Assembly: GCA_944321845.1 (NCBI GenBank)
Contig: CALUMT010000022.1
Span: forward strand, 1-44,514
Direction of reading: 5' to 3'
Length of the DNA stretch: 44,514 nucleotides
DNA from: an uncultured Butyricimonas sp.
Lineage (GTDB): Bacteria; Bacteroidota; Bacteroidia; Bacteroidales; Marinifilaceae
A model generated the notes under the pieces. That model had not been told where the DNA came from, searched no databases, and was given only the letters and a program-made list of their open reading frames with translations. Each line of letters starts with the position of its first letter. Within the stretch, counting starts at the first letter, position 1. The position numbers and the translations under genes were made by a program. Shown here in pieces: positions 8,329 through 17,425 of this stretch.

Positions 8329-8964
8329 TCACTCCACGCCGTATAATTTATTGAAAAGTATGGCCAGATTCGTGTAAATCGTGGTGTTCTGAACGATAAT
8401 ATTCTCCGGGACCTTAATCCGGGCCGGGGTAAAATTCCAGATGGCTTTAATTCCCCAGGCCACCATCAGATCGGCCACGTTCTGGGCACATTCAGCCGGA
8501 ACCGTGATAATCCCGATCTCCACGTTACATTCCGCCGGCATTCCCCGGAACTGGTCAATGTGAGAAATCTCCACGTCATTGATTTTCGTCCCGATTTTAG
8601 CCTTATCCACGTCAAAAGCCTTTTGTATACACAGACCGAAATTCCGCAACCCCTTGTCCTGCAATAAAGCACATCCCAGCGAACCGGCACCGACAAGAAA
8701 AGCGTTATTGACCTTATTGAAACCGAGAAAATTTTCCAGTACTTCCACGAAATTATCCACCTCGTATCCCACCCGGGTCTTCCCGGAAATTCCCGTGTGC
8801 GACAAATCCTTGGTTACCTGGGTGGCATCAATCTCCATGTACTCGGCAATCCGCGTCGAGGATACGTATTTCTCTCCCTGTTTCTGCAATGTCTTCACGA
8901 ACGAGAGGTACGTCGGCATTCGTCTCAATACCGGCACCGGAACTATTTTACTATCACTAGCCAT
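8329..8964 (-). CDS. rex: Rex, redox-sensing (NADH/NAD+) transcriptional repressor
   Basis: A 211-residue protein with the Rex layout: N-terminal winged helix (about 10-80; P-x-Y-L motif, V-S-S-x-x-I-A-E-x-x, and Q-V-T-K-D-L recognition helix), then a Rossmann fold with G-A-G-S-L-G at 92-97, and a domain-swap C-terminal helix (T-N-L-A-I-L-F-N-K-L). Rex dimers sense the cytosolic NADH/NAD+ ratio and release DNA when NADH rises, derepressing respiration and fermentation genes. The Na+-NQR operon 2.4 kb away is a natural candidate target, but no full Rex operator was seen there. It has its own promoter, with a Rex-like half-site between the boxes. Confidence 0.93.
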   Translation of the reverse strand: MASDSKIVPVPVLRRMPTYLSFVKTLQKQGEKYVSSTRIAEYMEIDATQVTKDLSHTGISGKTRVGYEVDNFVEVLENFLGFNKVNNAFLVGAGSLGCALLQDKGLRNFGLCIQKAFDVDKAKIGTKINDVEISHIDQFRGMPAECNVEIGIITVPAECAQNVADLMVAWGIKAIWNFTPARIKVPENIIVQNTTIYTNLAILFNKLYGVE

Positions 8965-8983
8965 AAACGCTTTATTTTTTCGG

Positions 8984-9014
8984 CAAAAATATAGTTTTCA
9001 TTGTTAACACGCAA
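8984..9014 (-). promoter_or_regulatory. rex promoter with embedded TGTTAACAA half-site
   Basis: On the minus strand a TTG (9014-9012) is followed 20 bases later by TATTTTTG (8991-8984), matching the Bacteroidota primary sigma consensus TTG-N19/21-TAnnTTTG. The spacer contains TGTTAACAA, close to a Rex half-operator (consensus TTGTGAA or TTGTTAA), with a weak second half. This suggests autoregulation but does not prove it. Confidence 0.6.
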
Positions 9015-9091
9015 CATCGTTCTCAAATTCCCTCTCAACTTCCCTCTCTTCTCCACTCCCATTGATTCCAAAATATCCAACCGCCAATTAT

Positions 9092-9142
9092 CGGCTCTTC
9101 CCCTGCCAATACACCAGCAAGTGATCAGCAGGTGAAGAGCCG
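9092..9142. other. Imperfect 15-bp inverted repeat in the rex-folC gap
   Basis: CGGCTCTTCCCCTGC (9092-9106) pairs with GCAGGTGAAGAGCCG (9128-9142), one mismatch, with a 21-base spacer. No T-run follows on either strand. It lies upstream of the folC promoter, so it is not in the folC leader. Role unknown. Confidence 0.45.
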
Positions 9143-9202
9143 GCAAGCAGGAAATACCAGAAGTCGTCCCAGAAACAGGGAAAATAGAGAAATGAAAAAA
9201 GA

Positions 9203-9233
9203 TTGACGTTTACCCGAAGTTTTACTACCTTCG
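9203..9233 (+). promoter_or_regulatory. folC promoter
   Basis: TTG (9203-9205), a 20-base spacer, then TACCTTCG (9226-9233), a one-base variant of TAnnTTTG. It lies 42 bases before the folC start codon. Confidence 0.55.
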
Positions 9234-9274
9234 TCCGTCCTTTAAGGACATGTCTATCCTAAAAGAGAAAAGAA

Positions 9275-10549
9275 ATGAACTACAAGGAAACATTAGATTG
9301 GTTATTCGCCCAACTTCCAATGTATCAGCGGGAAGGAAAAGCCGCCTACAAAGCCAATCTGGACAACACGTTAAAATTAGATGAATATTTTCATGCCCCG
9401 CATCACTCGTTCCAGACGATACACGTGGGGGGAACGAACGGGAAAGGCTCCGTGTCGCACATGCTGGCTTCCATCCTGCAGGAAGCCGGGTACAAAACGG
9501 GATTGTACACTTCTCCCCACCTGAAGGATTTCCGAGAACGGATAAAAATCAACGGGGAGATGATCAGCGAAGCGTACGTGGTCGATTTCGTGGAACAGAA
9601 CAAGGAATTGTTCGCGGAAGTGCGACCATCCTTTTTCGAGATGACCGTAGCCATGGCTTTCAAGTATTTCGCGGACCAACACGTCGACATCGCCGTGATT
9701 GAGGTCGGCCTGGGAGGACGGCTGGATTCCACGAATATCATCACGCCTCTGGTGTCCATCATCACGAACATATCTTTTGACCATATGGCTCTACTCGGGG
9801 ATACCCTGGAAAAAATTGCCGGGGAAAAAGCCGGCATCATCAAACCCGGAATACCGGCCATCGTGGGAACAAGGGACAAGGAAACGGATTTCGTGTTCGA
9901 GCAAAAAGCCCGGGAATGCGAGACTACACTCCATTTTGCCTCTGACGAATGGGAAACGGAATATTTACCGGGAAATATATATAACCTGACAAGGACTGAC
10001 GGAACCCGATTCCCGGAATTACATCCCGAATTGCGGGGACTGTACCAACGGAAGAATATTCCCGCCGTGTTGGAAGCCGTGCTGGCATTACGGGAAAAAG
10101 GCTTGCATATCCCGGACAAGGCCGTTTACGACGGTATCGCCCGCGTGATCACCAATACCGGGTTACTCGGCCGCTGGCAAGTGCTGAATCAGTCTCCCTA
10201 CACGGTATGCGACACGGGACATAACATTGACGGCTTAACGGAAATCACCCGACAATTGAAGACATGCAACTACAAACGGCTGCATTTCGTCATCGGGATG
10301 GTAAACGACAAAGACGTGGACAGTGTACTGGGCATTCTTCCCCGGGATGCGGTTTATTATTTTTGCAAGGCATCTATTCCTCGGGCCATGGATGAAAACG
10401 TCCTGACTGAAAAAGCCGTCCGGCACGAATTACACGGGACAACCTACCCCACTGTCGCGGAAGCCTATGCCACCGCCCGGGAAGCAGCAGCTCCCGAAGA
10501 TATGATTTACGTGGGAGGCAGTACCTTCGTGGTTGCGGAAGTTATCTGA
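9275..10549 (+). CDS. folC: Bifunctional folylpolyglutamate synthase/dihydrofolate synthase
   Basis: A 424-residue Mur-ligase-superfamily enzyme adding glutamate to dihydropteroate and to reduced folates with ATP, in the cytoplasm. Visible motifs: Y-K-A-N-L-D-N-T near the N-terminus, the ATP loop G-G-T-N-G-K-G-S-V at 52-60, Y-T-S-P-H-L-K-D-F-R-E-R-I at about 78-90, E-V-G-L-G-G-R-L-D-S-T-N at about 142-153, and G-R-W plus D-T-G-H-N in the C-terminal domain. Length fits the family. It is a single-gene unit with its own promoter and a bidirectional terminator. Nothing unusual. Confidence 0.95.
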   Translation: MNYKETLDWLFAQLPMYQREGKAAYKANLDNTLKLDEYFHAPHHSFQTIHVGGTNGKGSVSHMLASILQEAGYKTGLYTSPHLKDFRERIKINGEMISEAYVVDFVEQNKELFAEVRPSFFEMTVAMAFKYFADQHVDIAVIEVGLGGRLDSTNIITPLVSIITNISFDHMALLGDTLEKIAGEKAGIIKPGIPAIVGTRDKETDFVFEQKARECETTLHFASDEWETEYLPGNIYNLTRTDGTRFPELHPELRGLYQRKNIPAVLEAVLALREKGLHIPDKAVYDGIARVITNTGLLGRWQVLNQSPYTVCDTGHNIDGLTEITRQLKTCNYKRLHFVIGMVNDKDVDSVLGILPRDAVYYFCKASIPRAMDENVLTEKAVRHELHGTTYPTVAEAYATAREAAAPEDMIYVGGSTFVVAEVI

Positions 10550-10558
10550 ACATAAAAA

Positions 10559-10588
10559 ACGAGATACGGTTGTATCTCGTTTTATTTG
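10559..10588. terminator. Bidirectional terminator between folC and the META lipoprotein gene
   Basis: ACGAGATAC (10559-10567) pairs with GTATCTCGT (10572-10580) around a GGTT loop. TTTATTT follows on the plus strand, and an A-run (10553-10558) precedes it, giving a T-run on the minus strand. It serves convergent genes. Confidence 0.85.
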
Positions 10589-10631
10589 GAAATTGTAACA
10601 CATCCAATTTCCAAACCAATCATGAAAAAAA

Positions 10632-11060
10632 CTATTTATCTACTTGCTTCTCTTCTTTCTTAAAAACGGCAAGGACATTGTCCTTATCCCCCTTCAGGCT
10701 TAACTTGTCTCCCTCGATCAGGAAATTCTTCGTGGAATCCAATGTTTTGAAGAATTGCACTTCAATGTCCATGTCCGGACACGCCATTCGGGTGGCTCCC
10801 ATTCCCGAGAACGTCAACCGTGCACTATCCCCACGCGTGTAGGAACCGAAAAAGCGGTTACACCCTGCTTTACCGTTCACGCTATTTGTTCCGTCCTCCA
10901 GAATCATGTATACTTCACTCGTGGCTTCCTGCAATTTTATCGTTCTCCCGTCTATACTCTCGAGAACCCATTTATTGCCAACCAAGGAAGCGTTCTCTTT
11001 ACGCGAATTACAAGACAACAACAAACCTACCATCACGTAAAAAAATAACATTCGTTTCAT
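10632..11060 (-). CDS. META-domain (HslJ-like) lipoprotein
   Basis: A 142-residue lipoprotein: residues 1-16 form the signal and L-L-L-S-C places the lipidated Cys at 17. The rest is one META domain (about 25-130), recognised by N-K-W-V-L-E-S-I-D-G near the start, G-K-A-G-C-N-R-F-F-G-S-Y in the middle and M-A-C-P-D-M-D-I-E-x-x-F later. In E. coli the relative HslJ is a heat-inducible envelope protein linked to novobiocin resistance; the biochemical role of the domain is not settled. It stands alone, convergent with folC. Confidence 0.85.
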   Translation of the reverse strand: MKRMLFFYVMVGLLLSCNSRKENASLVGNKWVLESIDGRTIKLQEATSEVYMILEDGTNSVNGKAGCNRFFGSYTRGDSARLTFSGMGATRMACPDMDIEVQFFKTLDSTKNFLIEGDKLSLKGDKDNVLAVFKKEEKQVDK

Positions 11061-11329
11061 ATATCACTCGTTTTAATCGTTTCTATTTTTTGTCTTTCAT
11101 CAAACAAATTTTGTGCCAACTAAAGAGCCCCTTCTGTTTTTTTATTTTTTTTGCATTCCAGTATTCTTCATTATCCAGGCAAGAAAAAAGTGGGACAGTT
11201 CATTGAATTAATGTATCAGATTACGGATATAATTCAATAATAGATTGTATATTCGCGCAGAAATTTAAAACGATTTATACGAAGGGAATTTATTAATAAT
11301 ATTCTACATATCAAAAACATAAGAAAACA

Positions 11330-12685
11330 ATGTCCAAGGTAGTAAAACTGAAAAGAGGCCTTGATATCAAGTTGAACGGAGAAGTGGGAAATACGGTTAA
11401 TTCCGTGGGGAATTGTAGTCTCTACGCGATTAAACCTACAGATTTCCGGGCACTTATCCCTCGACTGGTAGTAAAAGCAGGCGACCAAGTGAAAGCGGGC
11501 GAGGTGTTGTTCATCAACAAGTACAAGCCGGAAATAAAGTTCACGGCCCCCGTGAGTGGAACCATCGAGAGTATTAATCGAGGAGAAAGACGTAAACTAC
11601 TGGAAGTAGTCATTAAAGCGGACAACGAGATCCAATACAAGGATTTCGGGGCTGCTGACGTGAACAAGCTTTCAAGAGAAGAGATTATTGAAAGACTGTT
11701 GGACAGCGGTATATGGCCCATGCTCAGACAACGGCCCTATGACATTATCGCTAACCCGCAGGATACGCCCAAAGCCGTTTTCGTGTCCGGATTCGATTCC
11801 GCTCCTTTAGCACCGGATTACGAAATCACGTTAGCTCATGATTTGGAGGCCTTACAGGCAGGTATTGATTGCCTGAAGAAACTTTCCAACAAGAACGTGA
11901 ATCTGAATTTAAGAGCAAATACTCCTTCCTCCTCCGTGTTTTCCAAACTGAAAAACGTGGAGGTGAATTATTTCGAGGGTCCTCACCCGGCCGGTAACGT
12001 GGGTATACAGATCCACCACTTGAACCCGATCAACAAAGGGGATATCGTGTGGGTCATCAATGCCATGGACCTGGCTATCATGGGAAGACTTTTCACGAGC
12101 GGCAAGTATGATGCGCGCAAAACCATTGCCCTGGCCGGTTCAGAAGTGAAAGCTCCTTGCTATTACCAGGTTATTACCGGTGCCCAAATTGGAAGCATCG
12201 TGAACGGTAAACTGAAAAACGAGGTGGAAGAACGGATCATTTCCGGTAACGTGCTGACTGGTTACAAGGTGGACACGAACAGTTACCTGGGATTCTATCA
12301 TAACATGATTACGGTTATCCCGGAAGGACGCGAATACGAGTTCATGGGATGGGCTACTCTCGGATGTAAGAAATTCTCCATGTCCAAGACGTTCCCTTCA
12401 TTCCTGACCCCTAACAAGAAATACACGCTGAATGCCAATTACCACGGGGAAGAAAGAGCTTTCGTGGTCAGCGGCCAATACGAGAAGGTATTGCCGATGG
12501 ATATTCTTCCTGTATATTTATTGAAGGCTATTCTGGCCGGAGATTTGGATAAAATGGAGCAATTAGGTATGTACGAGATTGCCCCGGAGGATCTTGCCCT
12601 TTGCGAGTTTGTCTGCACGTCCAAGATTCCAGTACAATCCATCGTGGAACAGGGGATCGAGCTTATGATGAAAGAACTTAGTTAA
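11330..12685 (+). CDS. nqrA: Na+-translocating NADH:quinone reductase subunit A
   Basis: A 451-residue cytoplasmic-side subunit with no membrane segments and the family opening V-V-K-L-K-R-G-L-D-I-K-L-N-G; a G-D-x-V-K-A-G-E-V-L-F biotinyl-like hammerhead region follows at about 50-60. It is first of six genes in the order A-B-C-D-E-F. The complex oxidises NADH, reduces quinone and pumps Na+ across the inner membrane. A possible promoter is TATATTCG at 11248-11255, but no good -33 box was found. The 269-bp leader region before it holds A/T-rich sequence and no ORF. Confidence 0.95.
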   Translation: MSKVVKLKRGLDIKLNGEVGNTVNSVGNCSLYAIKPTDFRALIPRLVVKAGDQVKAGEVLFINKYKPEIKFTAPVSGTIESINRGERRKLLEVVIKADNEIQYKDFGAADVNKLSREEIIERLLDSGIWPMLRQRPYDIIANPQDTPKAVFVSGFDSAPLAPDYEITLAHDLEALQAGIDCLKKLSNKNVNLNLRANTPSSSVFSKLKNVEVNYFEGPHPAGNVGIQIHHLNPINKGDIVWVINAMDLAIMGRLFTSGKYDARKTIALAGSEVKAPCYYQVITGAQIGSIVNGKLKNEVEERIISGNVLTGYKVDTNSYLGFYHNMITVIPEGREYEFMGWATLGCKKFSMSKTFPSFLTPNKKYTLNANYHGEERAFVVSGQYEKVLPMDILPVYLLKAILAGDLDKMEQLGMYEIAPEDLALCEFVCTSKIPVQSIVEQGIELMMKELS

Positions 12686-12714
12686 TCGACAATTATACTA
12701 TTAAAATTACAACA

Positions 12715-13869
12715 ATGAATTTTTTACGAAATTATTTAGATAAGCAGAAGCCAAAATTCGAGAAAGGAGGCAAATTCGAGAAATTGCACTCCGTGTTCAC
12801 GGGCTTTGAGTCTTTTCTGTTCGTGCCCAATCGTACCACGTCCTCCGGTTGTAATATCCGGGATGCCGTAGATTTGAAGCGCACGATGATTATCGTGGTT
12901 ATTGCGTTGATTCCCGCCTTGTTGTTCGGTATGTATAATGTAGGATACCAGCATTTCAAGGCAATCGGGGCATTGGCCGACACGGGATTCTTCGAATTGT
13001 TCTTTTACGGGTTATGGAAGGTTCTACCCATGATTATCGTGTCCTACGTGGTCGGATTGGGTATTGAGTTTGCCGCCGCCCAAATCCGCGGACATGAAAT
13101 CAATGAAGGTTTCCTGGTTTCCGGTTTGTTGATTCCTATGGTGATGCCCGTGAATGCACCCCTGTGGATGATCGCCGTATCTACCGCCTTCGCCGTGATT
13201 ATCGGGAAGGAAATATTCGGGGGTACCGGTATGAACATCTGGAACCCGGCCTTATTGGCACGTGCCTTTTTCTTCTTCTCTTACCCGTCCATGATTTCCG
13301 GGGACAAGGTTTGGATTGCCGGAATGCCTGACGGATTCTCACAGGCTACCCCACTGGCTGAAGCCGCTCTGGGAACCCCGCTGAATTATGACATGTGCTC
13401 CATGTTCTGGGGATTCATCCCGGGATCTGTTGGAGAAACATCCACGTTCTGCATTCTGATTGGAGCGCTCATCCTTATCGCTACCGGTATCGGCAGCTGG
13501 AAGATCATGTTATCCACCTTCGTGGGCGGATTCCTGATGGCCTTCTTGTTACAGAATGTATTACCGGAAACTAATCCTTACGTTGTTTCAGGTATGACCC
13601 CGCTCATGCATCTCGTGGCCGGAGGATTCGCTTTCGGAGCCGTATTCATGGCCACCGACCCTGTAACTTCAGCACAAACGGAAAGAGGAAAATGGATTTA
13701 TGGGTTCCTGATTGGAGTCATGGCTATTTTGATCCGTATGTTGAATCCGGGTTACCCGGAAGGCATGATGCTCGCCATCCTGTTGTTGAACACGTTCGCA
13801 CCGTTGATTGACTGGTTCGTGGTTCAAGGTAACATCAAACGCAGATTGAAAAGAGCGAAAGCAGCATAA
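12715..13869 (+). CDS. nqrB: Na+-NQR subunit B (membrane, covalent FMN)
   Basis: A 384-residue integral membrane subunit with about ten hydrophobic segments. It shows the R-D-A-V-D-L-K-R-T-M loop before the first helix, G-x-G-M-N-I-W-N-P-A-L-L-A-R-A-F-F-F-F in the middle, and a conserved S-Q-A-T-P-L whose Thr should carry the phosphoester-linked FMN. It forms the Na+ channel and quinone site with the A, D and E subunits. It starts 29 bp after nqrA. Confidence 0.96.
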   Translation: MNFLRNYLDKQKPKFEKGGKFEKLHSVFTGFESFLFVPNRTTSSGCNIRDAVDLKRTMIIVVIALIPALLFGMYNVGYQHFKAIGALADTGFFELFFYGLWKVLPMIIVSYVVGLGIEFAAAQIRGHEINEGFLVSGLLIPMVMPVNAPLWMIAVSTAFAVIIGKEIFGGTGMNIWNPALLARAFFFFSYPSMISGDKVWIAGMPDGFSQATPLAEAALGTPLNYDMCSMFWGFIPGSVGETSTFCILIGALILIATGIGSWKIMLSTFVGGFLMAFLLQNVLPETNPYVVSGMTPLMHLVAGGFAFGAVFMATDPVTSAQTERGKWIYGFLIGVMAILIRMLNPGYPEGMMLAILLLNTFAPLIDWFVVQGNIKRRLKRAKAA

Positions 13870-13893
13870 TGGACACAATTAACTTATACTAAG

Positions 13894-14664
13894 ATGAATA
13901 CACAAGGAAATACATATACCTTTATTTATTCTATCGTACTGGTAGTGGTTGTAGCAGCGATATTGGCTTTCGTGTCTCTCTCGCTAAAACCATATCAGGA
14001 CGAGAATATCAGAAACGAGAAAAGACAGAATATTTTAAGTTCTGCCCGTATAGAGTCCACGGCCGAGAATTCCGAGAAATTGTTCAACGAAACCATCAAG
14101 AAACAATATATCTTGAATTACAAGGGAGAAGTTATCGGCGAAGATGCTTTTAACGTGGATATTCCGACGGAAGGGAAGAAATTCCAAAGCGCCGTGAAAA
14201 GTGATGCCAAACTGGCGGAAGCGTTGAAAACGGGTACTCCCCTATCCACGATTGAAAGTGCCGCTTTGGCCGCAATAAAATTCCCCGTATTTGAGGCTGA
14301 AATCAACGGAGAGGTGAAATATATCCTTCCCATGTACGGGGCCGGATTGTGGGGACCGCTTTGGGGATACATTTCCCTGAACGCCGACAAAAACACGGTA
14401 TACGGAACATTATTCGACCACAAGGGAGAAACCCCGGGATTGGGTGCAGAAATCACGACCTCAAAATTCGAGAACAATTTCCGGGGAAAGACCCTTTTCG
14501 AGAACGGGAAACTGGAATCCATCAAAGTGAAAAAAGGCGGTAACGCTACCGGTATGCATGAGGTGGATGCCATTTCTGGAGGTACGATCACGTCCAACGG
14601 CGTGCAGACCATGCTCGACAATTATTTCAAATGTTACGAACAATTCTTAAAACAACAACAATAA
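13894..14664 (+). CDS. nqrC: Na+-NQR subunit C (covalent FMN)
   Basis: A 256-residue protein with one N-terminal membrane helix (about 10-31) and a periplasmic FMN-binding domain. The attachment motif is S-G-G-T-I-T-S near 225, where the family usually has S-G-A-T-x-T-S; the acceptor Thr is kept. G-L-W-G-P-L-W-G and P-G-L-G-A-E-I are also typical. It passes electrons between the Fe-S/FMN centres. Its stop codon overlaps the nqrD start (TAATG). Confidence 0.95.
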   Translation: MNTQGNTYTFIYSIVLVVVVAAILAFVSLSLKPYQDENIRNEKRQNILSSARIESTAENSEKLFNETIKKQYILNYKGEVIGEDAFNVDIPTEGKKFQSAVKSDAKLAEALKTGTPLSTIESAALAAIKFPVFEAEINGEVKYILPMYGAGLWGPLWGYISLNADKNTVYGTLFDHKGETPGLGAEITTSKFENNFRGKTLFENGKLESIKVKKGGNATGMHEVDAISGGTITSNGVQTMLDNYFKCYEQFLKQQQ

Positions 14665-15308
14665 TGAGCGATAAAGCATTGTTTTCAGCCAAGAATCTCC
14701 AGTTATTACTTGGACCCTTGAGCAAAAATAACCCGGTACTCGTTCAGATTCTGGGTATATGTTCCGCTCTGGCGGTAACAGCCAAATTGCAGCCCGCGAT
14801 CGTGATGGCCTTATCAGTGACTGCCGTGACTGCTTTTTCGAACGTGATACTTTCTTTATTGAGAAACACGATACCTAACCGTATCCGTATCATCGTGCAG
14901 CTTGTTGTGGTGGCCGCACTCGTGATCATCGTGGATCAGGTATTGAAAGCATTCGTGTACGATATCAGTAAACAATTATCCGTATTCGTGGGATTGATTA
15001 TCACGAACTGTATTATCATGGGACGTATCGAAGCCTTCGCGTTGGCCAATAAACCCTGGCCTTCCTTGTTGGACGGTATCGGTAACGGTTTGGGATACGG
15101 ACTCGTTCTCGTGACTGTCGCCTTCTTCCGTGAATTGTTAGGTTCCGGAACATTGTTCGGGTTCAACATACTAAACTACGACTGCGTAAAGGCATTCGGG
15201 TACCAGAACAACGGTTTGATGATCCTTGCCCCGATGGCCTTGATTCTTATCGGTCTCGTCATCTGGTTCCACCGTTCCAGAAACAAAGACTTAATAGAAG
15301 GAAAGTAA
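14664..15308 (+). CDS. nqrD: Na+-NQR subunit D
   Basis: A 214-residue membrane protein with six hydrophobic helices, paralogous to NqrE; the pair binds an intramembrane Fe-S centre. [14 protein letters not shown] and T-N-C-I-I-M-G-R motifs hold the conserved Cys residues. The start at 14664 (MSDKALFS) is preferred over an in-frame ATG at 14631 because it overlaps the nqrC stop by one base and matches family length. Confidence 0.95.
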   Translation: MSDKALFSAKNLQLLLGPLSKNNPVLVQILGICSALAVTAKLQPAIVMALSVTAVTAFSNVILSLLRNTIPNRIRIIVQLVVVAALVIIVDQVLKAFVYDISKQLSVFVGLIITNCIIMGRIEAFALANKPWPSLLDGIGNGLGYGLVLVTVAFFRELLGSGTLFGFNILNYDCVKAFGYQNNGLMILAPMALILIGLVIWFHRSRNKDLIEGK

Positions 15309-15331
15309 TTAATTTTAAATGAATATTCATT

Positions 15332-15952
15332 ATGGAAAACCTATTAAACATATTCGTTCGTTCGATATTCATTGACAACATGATCTTCGCGTACTTCCTG
15401 GGTATGTGTTCTTACCTTGCCGTATCGAAGACCGTGAAGACTTCCTTTGGATTAGGTATTGCCGTGGTATTCGTGCTACTCATCACGGTTCCGGTAAACT
15501 ACCTGTTGGACAATTACGTGCTGAAGGCAGGAGCTCTTACCTGGTTACTCGGGGAAGAGGCTGCAAGCATTGATTTGAGTTTCTTGAGTTTTATCATGTT
15601 CATTGCCGTTATCGCCGCCATAGTGCAATTGGTTGAAATGATCGTCGAGAAGTTTGCCCCGGCTCTATACAACCAGTTGGGTATATTCCTCCCCTTGATC
15701 GCTGTAAACTGCGCCATCATGGGAGCTTCCCTGTTCATGCAGGAAAGAGGTTACACGAATGTTGGCGAAGCCACGGCTTTCGGTTTAGGCTCAGGTATCG
15801 GCTGGATGCTCGCGATTGTGGGTATTGCAGCTATTCGTGAAAAATTGAAATATTCAAACATCCCGGCACCATTGAGAGGGGTTGGTATCACCTTTATCGT
15901 AACCGGATTGATGGCTATTTCATTCATGAGTTTCTTGGGTATCAATTTATAA
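15332..15952 (+). CDS. nqrE: Na+-NQR subunit E
   Basis: A 206-residue membrane subunit homologous to NqrD and RnfA, with six hydrophobic segments. [13 protein letters not shown] near the N-terminus and [11 protein letters not shown] in the second half carry the two conserved Cys that help hold the intramembrane iron centre. Located 23 bp after nqrD and 31 bp before nqrF. Confidence 0.95.
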   Translation: MENLLNIFVRSIFIDNMIFAYFLGMCSYLAVSKTVKTSFGLGIAVVFVLLITVPVNYLLDNYVLKAGALTWLLGEEAASIDLSFLSFIMFIAVIAAIVQLVEMIVEKFAPALYNQLGIFLPLIAVNCAIMGASLFMQERGYTNVGEATAFGLGSGIGWMLAIVGIAAIREKLKYSNIPAPLRGVGITFIVTGLMAISFMSFLGINL

Positions 15953-15983
15953 TCTAACATCGTTAAATCTAAAAACAAAGACA

Positions 15984-17249
15984 ATGTTATTAACAATTAA
16001 TACAGCAATTGTCACGACGGGTGTTATCGTGTTCCTGATAGTAACACTCATTCTTGTGGCAGTCCTCCTGTTCGCTAAAGCCAAACTAACTCCCAAGGGA
16101 GACGTGAAGGTCAGTATTAATCACGGATCCCGGGAAATCACCGTGGAACCAGGTTCCAGTTTGCTGGCGACATTAGGAAACAACAAAATATTCCTCCCCT
16201 CGGCTTGTGGAGGAAAAGGTTCATGCGGTATGTGCCGTTGCCAGGTAGAGTCCGGAGCAGGTTCTATCCTCCCGACAGAAACGGGCTTCTTCTCTTACAA
16301 ACAACAACACAACAACTGGCGTTTGGCTTGTCAGGTAAAAGTGAAGGAGAATATCGAGATGACCATTCCGGAAAGCGTATTGGGTATCAAGAAATGGGAA
16401 TGCGAGGTGGTATCGAACCGGAATATTTCCACTTTCCTGAAAGAATTCGTCGTGAAATTACCGGAAGGCGAAAACCTGAACTTCAAATCCGGTGGTTATA
16501 TCCAAATTGACGTTCCGGCTATTGATGTCGATTTCAAAAACATTGAGGTTGACGAGAAATATAAGGCTGATTGGGAACGCATGAAGATGTTTGACTTGAA
16601 AATGCACAACCCGGAAGCTACTTACCGTGCTTATTCCATGGCCAACTCTCCGGCTGAAGGCAATATCATCATGTTGAACATCCGTATCGCCACTCCTCCA
16701 TTCGATAAGGCTATCGGAGGATTCGCGAATGTTAACCCCGGTATCTGTTCTTCCTATATTTTCTCCCGCAAACCGGGTGACAAGGTAACGATTTCCGGTC
16801 CTTACGGAGAGTTCTTCCTGAAAGATACAGACAACGAGAAGATGTTTATCGGTGGTGGTGCAGGTATGGCGCCGATGCGTTCACATATCTTCAACCTCTT
16901 CCACACGATACACACGAAACATAAAGTTTCCTTCTGGTACGGTGCCCGTTCCTTGCAGGAAGCTCCTTACGTGGATCAGTTCAATGAAATCCAGGCACAA
17001 AACCCGAATTTCCACTGGACATTGGCCTTGGATAAACCAGATCCTGTTGCCGATGCCGCCGGCGTAGCTTATAAACCGGGATTCGTTCACCAGGTAATCT
17101 TCGAGAACTACCTGAAAAATCACGAGAATCCGGAAGACATCGAATACTATTTGTGCGGACCTCCAATGATGATCAAGGCAGTGACCAAAATGCTGTACGA
17201 TTTAGGAGTACCCGACGAGAATGTGATGTACGACAATTTCGGGGGATAA
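15984..17249 (+). CDS. nqrF: Na+-NQR subunit F (NADH dehydrogenase, 2Fe-2S/FAD)
   Basis: A 421-residue entry subunit: one N-terminal membrane helix (about 10-31), a plant-type 2Fe-2S ferredoxin domain with Cys75, Cys81, Cys84 and Cys116 as likely ligands, an FAD-binding barrel with R-A-Y-S-M-A-N, and an NADH-binding domain with G-G-G-A-G-M-A-P-M and L-C-G-P-P-M-M. It ends in the expected D-N-F-G-G. It takes hydride from NADH and passes electrons to the other subunits. It is the last gene, followed by a strong terminator. Confidence 0.96.
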   Translation: MLLTINTAIVTTGVIVFLIVTLILVAVLLFAKAKLTPKGDVKVSINHGSREITVEPGSSLLATLGNNKIFLPSACGGKGSCGMCRCQVESGAGSILPTETGFFSYKQQHNNWRLACQVKVKENIEMTIPESVLGIKKWECEVVSNRNISTFLKEFVVKLPEGENLNFKSGGYIQIDVPAIDVDFKNIEVDEKYKADWERMKMFDLKMHNPEATYRAYSMANSPAEGNIIMLNIRIATPPFDKAIGGFANVNPGICSSYIFSRKPGDKVTISGPYGEFFLKDTDNEKMFIGGGAGMAPMRSHIFNLFHTIHTKHKVSFWYGARSLQEAPYVDQFNEIQAQNPNFHWTLALDKPDPVADAAGVAYKPGFVHQVIFENYLKNHENPEDIEYYLCGPPMMIKAVTKMLYDLGVPDENVMYDNFGG

Positions 17250-17252
17250 AGA

Positions 17253-17288
17253 ATAAAAATAGCCGTAATACTACGGCTATTTTTATTT
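17253..17288. terminator. nqr operon terminator
   Basis: ATAAAAATAGCCGTA (17253-17267) pairs perfectly with TACGGCTATTTTTAT (17272-17286) around loop ATAC, giving a T-rich 3' side directly after the nqrF stop. The A-rich left side lets it work on both strands. Confidence 0.88.
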
Positions 17289-17349
17289 TCAACCAAAACC
17301 CATTTCTATAATTACAAGAAAGATAACCGTGAAAAAAGTCTCAAAATAC

Positions 17350-17381
17350 TTTGCTAAAGACAAGGCTTTAATATAAATTTG
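17350..17381 (+). promoter_or_regulatory. glyA promoter
   Basis: TTTG (17350-17353), a 20-base spacer, then TAAATTTG (17374-17381), a full match to the Bacteroidota consensus. The likely start site is about 40 bases before the glyA ATG. Confidence 0.75.
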
Positions 17382-17425
17382 GCGAGTATTATGAATACGA
17401 TTGACACGATTAAAAAATTGAAATA

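Noticed and set aside
9001-9018. Full Rex operator at the rex promoter
   Set aside because: Only one half-site (TTGTTAA) is good; the second half differs at several bases, so only a half-site is claimed.
11221-11255. nqrA promoter with Rex operator
   Set aside because: TATATTCG resembles a -7 box but there is no -33 partner at the right distance and no TTGTnAA dyad; not listed as a feature.
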